From Helicoverpa zea (lineage: Eukaryota; Arthropoda; Insecta; Lepidoptera; Noctuidae), in contig NC_061462.1 in the NCBI RefSeq assembly GCF_022581195.2, forward strand, positions 8,122,001 to 8,186,000: a stretch of DNA of 64,000 bases, given 5' to 3'. The number at the start of each line of letters is the position of its first letter. Position 1 is the first letter of the stretch. Below the pieces are notes generated by a model that saw only the letters and a program-made list of their open reading frames with translations, made no database searches and was not told where the DNA came from. The translations under genes and the position numbers were made by a program. This document shows, one piece after another, positions 28,495-39,489 of the stretch.

Positions 28495-28585
28495 CAAAGG
28501 TTTGTATTTAGTCAAAGTAAAGTAAAAATCTGAAAACGGCCAAGTGTGAATCACTTTCGAAAATAACGAATGTGTAACTTGGCAA
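28495..28585. repeat. Diverged direct copy of the 27.8-kb repeat segment
   Basis: GTCAAAGTAAAG...AATCTGAAAACGGCCAAGTGTGA matches 27784-27850 over about 65 bases with a few substitutions. Together the two copies flank the element at 27913-28473 in direct orientation. Confidence 0.65.
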
Positions 28586-28865
28586 GTTTTCATACACCGT
28601 TATAAACCTACTAAACGCAATGAATCAAGTATTTAATTTTCTATTAAAACTTGCCAAGTAACATCATTAAAAAGCAACTATTTTTAACTGAGGTATGTGT
28701 ATGGAACTTGGTACTTATTCAGATCTCACTTCTTTTATAGGCGAAGCATTCCCATATTATCGAACTTGGCAGTCTTTCACATTTTTGTTTTGGGTGGGAT
28801 ACAATTTCTCTTCATTTTGAATTGATCAGTGTTAAATTCCATTCTTTTGTAAATTCATTTTGCTA

Positions 28866-29108
28866 TCAAATCTGGTACCTAGTTGCATTTCGTAAAGGTA
28901 AGATATGTCTTAGAGGTTTGGCGTTCACTACAATTAAGGGTAACATAGCATCCTCTTGAACACTAATGACATCAACAATTTGCCTGTTAACGCAATTGGT
29001 ACGCATTATCTGCCTGAGATCAGAAGCACCCATAAAGGTAACCCTTGGTCCCCTAATATTACTTAACATTGCGTCTTCAACAATTGGCATGATATTATCT
29101 ACATCATC
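28866..29108 (-). other. Unidentified protein-like open frame (80 codons)
   Basis: On the minus strand an open frame runs 80 codons from just after a TAA, starting with Asp-Asp-Val-Asp, to a stop near 28866. It contains an ATG at 29090. Its composition is balanced, with Arg, Asn, Val, Ile and Asp and few low-complexity runs, so it looks more protein-like than most chance frames here. I do not recognise the family. It could be a decayed fragment of a mobile element or of an unrelated gene, or plain chance. A protein search is needed, and no function is proposed. Confidence 0.2.
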
Positions 29109-29109
29109 T

Positions 29110-32100
29110 TAAAACTTAAAATCAAATAGCTACATTTATAGTTGCTGTACATTATTATATATTTCAGAATCCAAGTGAACAGCAATTTTTTATCTTATTA
29201 TTCCTTGGACAAATTAACATTGTCCGCCTGTCCGTCTTGCTTAAAAGAACTCGTCGCGAGGTCATTAGTAAATACGAGACCAGTTCCTCCATCCATTTTA
29301 AAGCAAGCTTCTGGTTTTCCGTGAAGCGGCTGCATTTGACCTCCGGAACCCTTACAGAAACCAGCTTTTCATAGAATGATGCTATCGGTGTAAATGCAGG
29401 TGGACGCTGTTGCTTATTCTATCTGATAAAAAGATTGCATCTAAACATTTCCAATAAACATTCAATAACACTAAGCTGACCATATAAAACTGTTCGGAAG
29501 CCCTCGGGAGCGCAGTGGTGACTCTGACTGGCGGATTTACGAGCCTCGAGCGTCCTGGGATGGACTTAGATAGATTGCCCACTTCTTCGGGCTCGCCTCT
29601 TAATATATTAACCAATTACGACACGTGTTTTAGGCAAGCCTTCCTGAAAATAAGAACAAATAGTTCGGTGCTGTAATCTCGATCTAAAGTATTTTGTTTA
29701 AGTGTTGCTTTAAGGTGTGTTTGGCCATTCAAAATTGTCGAATAACAGAAATTGTCATGTCTTAAGGTGTGTTCTATTACTCATAGATAAAATGGAATTG
29801 TTTGTATATTAATTAACACAAATCATTTGTTAGTATTAATTATTAATTAAAATAGATTACTGAATCGATGAAAATCACTATCTGCAGATCTATGCAATAA
29901 ATCGCCTCGGTAGTTGGAGCGCAATCATGAATATCTAATACCGGTAGGTGTCTAGATAGGTGTCCAGTTAGTCTAATTTGCAATAGCGCCTTTGTGTTAA
30001 TTGATCCCGGGGCGGCGTTGGTTACCATAATTGTCTATAAATTGTTCCGCGCATTAATCTGCACATCAAATTGCTTCTTGTATTAACGACGCATTCAACT
30101 CCAGATTGCATAAGTTTATAACAACTTTATCTTCTAAAGACCATAAAATGCTCAACAGTTTGTGATTTGAAGTAGGATTTAATATGTTTTGCAGCACCTT
30201 TTTTAATCCTACCGAGACATAATCTCGCGAACATACATCCATACACGCTTGAGAACGTGAGGAACGCACTAATTAACGTTCAACGTGAAACTTCGTCGTG
30301 TACCTCCACCAATCAAGCGTGATCCGCCGCCCTTCACATATTTCCCCTGCCTTTGTTGCTATCGTCAACTGTGCAAAGGGAGAAGAGGGCCTTATTAAAC
30401 TGGGTACTTCGTAATTGCGTGTCTTACGTTCCCTACACGTAACATGGCCTTTTATTAGGTGGAAATTCTGTATACGGCACTACACTCGAGCAACGGGTAG
30501 ACACTTATAAACTTCATGTGTTTATAACTCAACACTATGCAAATGCACAAATCTGAAGAACATACATTTATGTGTTTAAAAATGACTATAAAATTACCAT
30601 CGATGAATAAAAATCCCATTCACCCGAATGGTGGTGTTAAAAATTGTGGATCTACTCGATTTTTTATTCGATACGATTCGATTCAATTGATTTCTTAATC
30701 TGAATTGTCGATTCATGGAGCGTGTTTAGTTCAATGAGGCTTGATACAGTTGATGTGTTATTGTCGTGTTGGAAGACAGCCGTAAACGTCTACATTAGTC
30801 GAATATTATTGTTTATGGTCTATTAACACGTATTTACTTGTACATTAGTCACACTAAGCGGTTTCTTTACATATTGTTCAGTGTTATTTACTGCCCACTT
30901 GAAAAATATGAGCGTACTTTTATGTAACCATTTTAGTATTTTTTAATGAACTTCAGCGATTTTAGGCTAAGACTTCGAATTGTTTATTGGAATGAAATAA
31001 AAGCAAACGGATAAAATAGTTCTCGCTACTTACAATTGACATAAGAAACGCCATAAAAACCTATCTAGTTCAACATTTTCCCTACAATTCTTTCCATGGC
31101 AAGCAATGCAATGCAAATGTCTGCAACTGGAGGCTTTTTCTTCATCCGCACAGGTCTCAATACATATCTAGATATGCACAAACGTGCATATAGCATTGTT
31201 CGCTAACAAGCGACTGTAACCGCGCCCCAGCACGACACTGAACCCGCACTTATAACTACTTAAAAGTATAAACTTAAGTACAAGCCGTGCACGGTATTTA
31301 TAACAGTTATAGGATTTATAGTTTCTCTTATTTTTGGATATTGTGGACACGAAACTTTCTGTGCTAGTTACACAGTTAGAAGGGGTATTTTAGCATAGTT
31401 TTAACATTGAGAAATTCAAAATAAATTTTAATATTAACGACTCGGATGTTGGCTATCAACATTTTTGTCACATTTGTCCCTAGATATTGATTATTTTAGC
31501 AGGATAGATGTAGCCAACATCGATAACCAAGTTTAACTGATTGAATCGAAGGTCTGTTTTGGCACTAAGTCTGGACTCTGCCCACTCAAACTTCATAGCA
31601 GTTTCTCAAACAGCAAACTTTCTTTCAACCAGAAACAGTTTTATCCTGAACAATAGACAAACAATATCGAATTTTAGAAAGCTGACCGTTGTGCAACTTT
31701 CTCCCTTTATCTACAGTACAAAAGTAACTGTAAAGTTAAAAATGTATTGTTCAGTTTTTTACTGGATTCCAGTAATAATGTATCGGTTGAACTTTTATGA
31801 CGGTCCTGACTTTCTAAAGTTGCTTTTTTAAGTTTGTTTTGGGTCCGCAAATTGGTGCGACTAAATAGTTTTACGGTATCATCGAGTCTTGTTCGAAACT
31901 TTGTTGATTGTTAGTTATTGTTTGAAGTAGCGACTAATGAACTGGGCTTGTTTCATTCAAGTTTGTCGAACAAAGCTTTTGGGGTTTCGCAATCTGTTAT
32001 TTGAAATATGCGATCCTTTGGATATTGCCAATTTGTCATCATTTAAACTTTGTTTGAGTCTTGTAGCAAGTGTTTTCTGTAAGTTTCTTGCTTCTGAAAG

Positions 32101-35100
32101 TACGGAAACGTTAAACGAACAAAACGGTTGGAAGTCAAACCGCACCATTACCTAGCAATAAAAATAACTTCAATCAATTCCGCGTACATCACCAAAACCA
32201 ATTTGCGTACAATCCGCCATACGATTTATAGGTTCAAAATTGTAATTACGTGACTAAGAATATTTTATAGTGGTCCGGAATAATCATCGTATATCCAGCG
32301 AGATAGACATCTAGATACATAGTTAGGTATTAAATTGTCGTGGTGCGACGTTTACGAGCATATTGGCGGTGCAGGGTGCAACATGCTAACGCTATCATTT
32401 ACCCCCGTCCGTGGCTAATTCACTGTGACAAATTAACAGCGGCTAAATTCTGGACCTACTGGTCGCGTTGTCTATTCGAGTTAGTCGTGAGGACTAGGCA
32501 ACGGGTATTTATTTTAATTGGACTTAATATGAGTCCTTGGGACAGGGAAATTGACCTTCTATTGTAACATGTTTATGGCGTTTGAATTTATTCTGAATTC
32601 CATAAATTCTTCTTTCAATTGAACCTGCAATTATGTTCACTTCAGCTTATTTATCAGTTTCATTTTTTACATGATCGATAAAAGGTATCAGTACACTTGC
32701 TAATTTGACTACATATTTCTACTATTTGATCTTCTTTTGTTTCTATATTGTATTGCAGTAATTCATAACGGTTTATCCAAGCGAGTGCATTGTAGCTGTC
32801 CCAAGAACTAAGTGAGCTATACAGATCTGGCTAGACGAGGAGATGCAGGGACTCTGGGATACACCCTCGAGTCTGTCGTAAACCGGATATATAAACTGAA
32901 ACTTGGTCGTTTGAGTCTGGAGTTGAAAGACGGGAGATTGTTTTCATGTTTGACTAATTGTAGGATTTGTGGCTTTAAAGGCTTCTATCTCATTACATAA
33001 TTTTTAATATTGGTCAACTAACATTTTTGTATATTATCTGTTCTTTTATTACAACAACATAGAATCAAAGCAACGTCCGATTTCAGATAAGCTTATCCTG
33101 AAACAACCAATATACCGAACGAAACACAAAATAAATATTTATAGCCAGAAAATGTTCAATATTCAATTTTCACAATACACAACCTGGTTTCCGATGTAGA
33201 TACACATATAAATACTTAAGTTAGCAGGGTTAATAACAAGCGGGCTAGACGCATGGCTTGGTTGAAACTAATATTTCATTTCAGCTTTGTTTACAGGCCC
33301 GCTGGCCGCGGGGACTACAGATAAACTCAATAAATTCTATACTGTATTAGTATTTAAAATGAAACGGGAAGCTATTTTATTTTGGCGTTTAATTATGAAT
33401 GTAATTACAAGTGTAAATGGGTTGTTGTTTTCTGTTGTGAATAGAATTTTGATTTATCTCACGCTGTGAATGAGAAAATATGAGCCATGAAAAGATTTGC
33501 TGCCAACACTTTTCATAATGATTGGTGAATGGTGATATAAAAGGACAGACACAAAAATAATTTTAAATGTCATTTTAATTAATGAGAAGTAAGCAAATTT
33601 TATTTATTTGCATGCTAAAAAAATCATAAATGTACATACATACATATGTAGGCACTGAATTTAATTCCTTCACAAAAAAACACTTCGTATCAAAAATTCC
33701 CCAGGCAGATAGATGAGGCGTCCAGTAGGTAGTACGCCCCCTATTGTGAGGTACTTGTCTTGCAAGACAAACCATGGCATTCAACCATAAACATATCCAG
33801 AAAGAGGATTTTATACCACATTCGTATTATTTGCCAAATTAGGGCAAAATGCCAAATCAACTTCGTATTTTGATAGGAGAATTTATGGAGCGAAAGGTGA
33901 AGTTTTGGATGCTGGAAATTTTATGAAGGAATTTCCTTTAGAAATGGTAGTGTCTTTCCATAATTGCATTCGTAAAATTAATTACGGCCATTATCAATTT
34001 CACTTTTGAGGTTGAACTTTTTCGATCCTATGGAGTGAAATTACGAGCTTCAGTATAAAGTACCTTCTAAACAAATACTAAGTTTTGTGTTGCAATTTCC
34101 CTAAACAAAACAATTCGGTACAATCAAACAAAACTCACGAATCAAATAAATTGAAATCCTAGAAACGTAACCCTACTGGGACAGTGCACACCCAATTCGT
34201 TGGTCGTCGTTGGCGGGCGTACTATCGCTTCAATCTCTTGTCCAATAAAGCTCTGACGTACAGACATGGTTTAACAAACGTAACTGATCTGCGGAGTATT
34301 GTTCGAGACCACATATGTTAACAGACCTCGTATTGTAATGACAATGCTTTATGTGCTGATTGGACTGTTAAACTATGCTTGCGAAAACTTGCTTTGAGCT
34401 AGTGTGCCGTAGTTGCCGAATGTCTTGTGTTTAGGTTTACTGAAGTTTAATACTTCGATAATAAAGCTGTAAAAATCACAGATGCAAAACGTTTTCATGC
34501 TTACAGTTGAACAAAAATGCTTTCAGCACACTGTAACTTTCATTCCTTTTATATTTTTTAAATCGTGCATCGTGTAAAACATCCTGCTCTTTACTAATGT
34601 AAATAAAAGTGTAACCAAAAAAATAGCTCTGTTTCAACAACAAATTCCGCTTGTTTGTCCGCTATCCGCGGGGCGCTGATATTCGCATAAATCGAGCGAA
34701 AACGCCAAATTGCAGGCCACGGTTCACGCACAGCACTCAACTAAAAATTGCGATGTTTCACAAACAAATATTGCGTGTGCTCACGTTGTTTAGCCATTCC
34801 TTTTATTGTTTTATGACCCCTTTTTTAACGAACGTATAATTGCTTAATAGTCGTATTCTACAACGGTACAGTACTCGGAAAAGCTTGCATGTGCAACTTC
34901 ACTAAACTTGGGCTTATGCCAGACAAAGTAGCAGCCTAATAATGCATTATGGATTAGGAATTTAGTGCTTATCTAAATTCAGTACAAAAACATGATGACA
35001 TTGCACTAGTAGGATACAATGCGAAGTTTTTCACGAGTTTAAAGTAACAGTTTTATTTCACCGCGCTGCTAGATTAATCCCTCAAAGCTTTGCAGCAGCG

Positions 35101-35860
35101 AGAACGCGCTGATAAACGGCAAAACTAATGCCACACGATTGCATTACGATGCAAACTTTTTCAGTAACTGGCGCACCGAGCGTAAATCGAATAAAAAAGA
35201 ATCGAATAAATCGGTGAGTTTTTTCAGCGGCTCCATTCGATATTCGACGATTGGCTAATGAATCCGAATGTAGGTACAACGTTATTAGTTTGTGAAAGTT
35301 TTGCTATTATAAATATAAAATTATCGAATACGCCTTTATTTTGTGAGGGATCTGGGAATAAATCGCGCGCTAGTGGTGTATAGTAAATTTCGCTGTATAA
35401 GCGATGTTGCCAAACCGAATCAGCAATATGTGTAGTTTGTGTAGTACATGCGTATAGAGCTGGATTCTCTTATGATGATTTAGTGTTGTACGCGACACTG
35501 TTGGATGGATTTACCGCCGTATGAACGGATTATGTGGGCGAGAGCAAACACGGGGCAGCGGACACCGTATTGTGATTTACGGCCAACTTTTGATTCGCGG
35601 CTTTATTGCCTCTATGTTACAAAGGGATGAATTAAAATTGCAACGGGGAAATTCACCTGCGTTTTGTTATGAGTTAGGCGTAATAAATTTTCATAAAATG
35701 GTACAAAATATAAACAGTGATTAAAGCGGAATGGGGTTGTGTCACTGGATGAAAAACCACACGTCTATACATATAATAAAATGATAGGAAAGTCAAAACT
35801 GTACATTGAATATTTTTTAAAAAGAATACTTGGGGGGTGATCTATTATCGATTCTGAACC
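29110..35860. other. Non-coding intronic stretch, no gene seen
   Basis: All open frames in this interval are short and unrecognised. An 11-bp inverted repeat, GATGTTGGCTA at 31445-31455 and TAGCCAACATC at 31511-31521, is the only small structure noticed. The part from about 34.63 to 35.75 kb is less AT-rich, free of obvious repeats and contains TTTTATTGTTTTATGACC, with posterior-Hox-like words. It is a candidate regulatory segment. Confidence 0.45.
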
Positions 35861-35879
35861 CAAATATATAGTTTTTAGA

Positions 35880-36500
35880 ATTTTTGTCTGTTTGTCTGTT
35901 TGTCTGTATGTTTGGTCTCACTGAACTCGAAAAGTACTGCATAGATTTAAATCAAATTTTGCATGAATATTACCTGGGAGCCTGTTCAACATATAGGATA
36001 TATATTATCACGCTATCACCTACGGGGAATGAGCAATGAACGATAATTTCTGTTAACGTTTCTGCAACAGCGGGTGCAATAATGACACATATTTGAATGT
36101 TGAACTTTGTAAGTTTATCGGCCTATTATCTATCTTTACATAGAAAATAACGCTTTTATAAGTAACTTGAGCAAAAAACTGAATTTAAAGAAATGATATC
36201 CTAAAATTATAGATGAAGAAAATCATGCAGAAACAGATGTGCCATAAAACTGGTAGTAGGTAAAATATCAATGAAAACAGACTTCACTTTGTCATGGTAT
36301 GTTCTTACTTTCAAGAAAAAAATATATGACTACTTGTGTATTTTGCTACTATAAAAACACTACAAGAAATATCAGCGCATCATCAGGGACATTTTTATAA
36401 TTCTTTCACCATTAGAAAGCTACATTATCTGCGAGTAACATAGGGTATATTTTATCCCGGTGCGGGCAGTAGTTCCCATGGGAAGCGGTACCCACGTCCC
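35880..36500 (+). mobile_element. Remnant of RTE-like LINE / related dispersed repeat
   Basis: The left part has an imperfect TGTCTGTT tandem run, then a CTCACTGAACTCGAAAAGTACTGCAT-type segment followed by AAATTTTGCATGAATATTACCTGGGAGCC. This matches the texture of a widespread lepidopteran repeat. The right part, TAGGGTATATTTTATCCCGG at about 36441, resembles the region near the 3' end of RTE-type LINEs. The middle is diverged and AT-rich. The copy is old, with no open frame, and its ends are approximate. Confidence 0.5.
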
Positions 36501-36699
36501 GAAGAAATTATGAACTTCCCCACATTCTTAAAAAGTCTACATATGTTGTTCTGACATAATATAAGCTATACCTCTCATAAACATGAATATCCATTCATTT
36601 CATCCAATAACAAACATGCATCACACTGAAAGTGCATTGCGAGTCTAAGATTTTATTATTATAAAAAAAAAAAACATTGTAATTAATATTCAAACATCC

Positions 36700-36932
36700 T
36701 TATAGTTCGGCCATTCAGAGAATGCGTTCCTGACACGTCGCGATTGAACTGACGACGTAACTTTGCAATGGCGTTGCAGTTACGATAAAAATATTTTTGC
36801 TGGTTGTTTACCGTTTTAACAATTGAGGAGCATTAAAACAACATTATTATATCAATAATCAATGAATGTTATTACGTCGTCAGTTCAATCGCGACGTGTC
36901 AGGAACGCATTCTCTGAATGGCCGAACTATAA
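36700..36932. mobile_element. Foldback MITE with 61-bp perfect terminal inverted repeats
   Basis: The left arm at 36700-36760 is the exact reverse complement of the right arm at 36872-36932, with 61 of 61 bases paired. A 111-base loop separates the arms and holds a smaller hairpin (CGTAACT...AGTTACG, about 36755-36785). The outermost bases fit a TA target duplication (36701-36702 and 36930-36931), so the TIR may begin TAGTTCGGCC. This suggests a Tc1/mariner-like mobiliser, but other superfamilies are possible. There is no coding capacity. The perfect arms imply recent insertion or gene conversion. Confidence 0.92.
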
Positions 36933-37399
36933 AAATAAGTTCCTGGTTTTAATATATTACATTATTTTGAATTCACTTACATATAAATAGAAGGTCCTTA
37001 TTAATATACTTTTTGAGTAATAAAGAATGTAGGCAAAATACGACCGAAAACATTGTGTCACTTCTAAAATTAACATCAATGGGAATAACTACCTGTCACA
37101 ATACGTCAACAAGATGTCAACAGAAGACAAGAGTTCGTTCGTTCTGAAAACGTACAAATTACGCGTCGCAGGCCAGAGACATACTTGCTTTCAACTCCTG
37201 ATCACAAATCATCGAGCTAAGAATTATATCACAAATACACCGTTTACAATTACGAACAGTCACAGTCAGACCCACGGACTGAGTCTAAAAAAACATCTTT
37301 TATATAGCTACGTTTATATCATTTATATTATTCAGTTACTAAGACAGAATTACTATCAAACGTGTTTTTGCTAAATGTTCTATTAGTTTTTGCAAACAT

Positions 37400-37770
37400 A
37401 CATTCCCAACTCTGATCTCATGGAGGTGGCGCCCGGATCTCACCACTGTGCGGACTGTGCGACCTATCGCACCCGGCCCCGGTTTAAACTATGATCTGGA
37501 GCGAGAAGAAATGGGATGACAAAGAATGAGGCGGCGGAGCGACTGAAAATTCCCAACTCTCATTCCAGCCACTGCGGTAAGACACCACGAAAGCCGGATG
37601 TCGAGAGACGACTCCCGGCCACCGTAGGCGTGAGCGATTAGTTTTGAGTGGGTCATCGACCTTCCGGCTTCTGGGAGACCCGTTATTTCACGCGCCCCTC
37701 GAGGAGATTCAGCAAACCCCTGTGAGGCCCACTAGGGCCAAAGCCTGACACTCCCTCACACTGCTCAAAC
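37400..37770. repeat. GC-rich dispersed-repeat-like block, class unknown
   Basis: This is a roughly 370-base segment with much higher GC content and sharp edges against AT-rich DNA. It contains GGAGGTGGCGCCCGG, CACCCGGCCCCGG, GACTCCCGGCCACCGTAGG and GGAGACCCGTTATTTCACGC. These look like a repeat known from moth genomes, possibly part of a LINE. The phrase ATTCCCAACTCT occurs twice, near 37403 and 37550, so it may hold an internal duplication. No long open frame survives. Confidence 0.45.
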
Positions 37771-38269
37771 TGATGGCTGAGAATTACGTAACTTTCCAGG
37801 ATGCCATGCAACGTGTTTCAAATGCCCAGGCCTTTGGGAGCTTGGTAATCCTTTTCTCCACCTTAACTTGAGTTTTGTGGTACATGAACAAATTAGAATA
37901 GTAATGAATTAGGTCATCATCATCACGTATTTACCAACTCTTAATGTTCATCATGCACACCCGCTTCTCTAACTTTATTGAAGGATCACTAAAATTGTTT
38001 CAGTTAGTTTAACTACGCTACTATAGCCCGTTGTCAAACCTTTTAATATCAATTCTGTAGAAGTGTGAATATCGAATGTGTAGTATATCGAATTTCCGTT
38101 TGTGCATTGCACAAAAACCATCGTTATGATTTTCGAGAAGTCAAAAGAGTCAGCTGGCTAAGAATTATATTCATCGTTGGTTAATTGAATACATTTTCAG
38201 AAACCACAATAGCAGTAGGAATCAAAGCGAATGATCGCTTCATAGAGCTCTGATTTTCTCGAGGCGATC

Positions 38270-38420
38270 AAGTCAGTTCATATTCATATTCATATTTATT
38301 TGCATACCATAAAGTTATAAAGATGTTACAAGGGGCTTAAAGCTAGGTACATATTATGGACCCTGTTAGGGTACAGCAAAAGAAGGCTAGAAAGTCTAAT
38401 TACAGTAGTAGATGCAATAG
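38270..38420 (-). repeat. Fragment of non-LTR element with TTCATA-rich tail
   Basis: CAGTTCATATTCATATTCATATTTATTTGCATACC resembles the simple-repeat tail that ends several lepidopteran non-LTR retrotransposons and is followed by moderately unique sequence. If so, the element body lies to the right and is in minus orientation. The extent is approximate and the assignment is from texture only. Confidence 0.35.
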
Positions 38421-38984
38421 TAGATTAGGAAAACACAAGTTATTCATTCGACTATCTTTTTATCGTCAAGGTATTCTTTGACGCTATAGTAGCATTTGCT
38501 TAGGAGAAGTTTTTTCAATTTGTTTGCAAATATATGTGTCTTTTTTTTTCTTCTGGTTCTGGTCTGTTCGCTCATCAGATCTTTGAAAGCGGTTCGATGA
38601 TAATATACTGTTGTCCTGTTTACTTACGTGTGACACATAATATGGTATTTAAACGTCCTCCGCAAGAGAGCGAACGTTTGTGCTATTTATAAAGACGAAA
38701 TTTTACCGTTGTGCAGTAGTGACGCACAGTATACACAGCACTTATGTTTCTTCTGATCTGCTGGCTCCACCAAGAAATGACAAATTGCGAGCGTACATTT
38801 TGAAAATCTTGGAAGAACTGCAGGCTTCAAGTGCCAACACACGAATTGGACTTACTCTCTCGGACGTATACTTTACCTGATCGTGAACTAATGCAAACAT
38901 TTCGGTGGAATTCCAACATAACATAGTGAGTGAGTGCACAGAAAATCCCCAAAATACAAGTAGTGAAACTATGCGCTTGCCTGA

Positions 38985-39215
38985 TGACTCAGTCATCAAC
39001 CACCCAGCTATTCCTCAATTGTGTGGGTGTTGGCTTCCAGTCAAACCGAATCTTTTTGAGTACCAATGTTTACTTGGAGTGCCTATCTGATCTCTTCAAC
39101 CCAGTGAACTAGACACCGCGTTATCCGTGGTAAGTAAAACTGTTTGACAGACTTTCTGGCTCCTGATTTGTCGCAGCTGCTGCAGAAAATGTACAAATGA
39201 CAACTTTGTCAGACC
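38985..39215 (+). repeat. Dispersed repeat, GGCTTCCAGTC family, copy 1 (diverged)
   Basis: The copy carries, in order, GTTGGCTTCCAGTCAAACC, GGAGTGCCTATCTGATCTC, TTCAACCCAGTGAAC, CAGACTTTCTGGCTCCTGA and CAAATGACAAC. The same blocks in the same order make up copy 2 at 58738-59060. I recognise this as a very common lepidopteran repeat of uncertain class. It contains short chance frames only. Confidence 0.7.
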
Positions 39216-39429
39216 TTTGTTTTATGTGAGAATTACGTAATAATTTTCCAAATCGGTTGACTAGATCCAGAGATTTCCTCAACGTCACAAACTTTACTTC
39301 TTTTGTTTAGATAAATAGTCACACACCGTCGACACCACCTTGATTGATCAACCCGTGCTGCTGCTAAGTGGTAATCCTAATTATATTGTTATGTAAAAGA
39401 ATACACCTACGCTACGGCATAAGTAGTAT

Positions 39430-39482
39430 TTTGACAATTCCAAATTGCCCACGCAGACGAAGTCGCGGGCAACAGCTAGTAT
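39430..39482 (+). mobile_element. 3' end of an RTE-type LINE
   Basis: The block ACGCAGACGAAGTCGCGGGC followed by AACAGCTAGT at 39451-39480 is the characteristic 3' terminus of RTE-type LINEs in Lepidoptera. Only this end is convincing; the element is severely 5'-truncated or its body has decayed. Confidence 0.65.
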
Positions 39483-39489
39483 AAAATAT

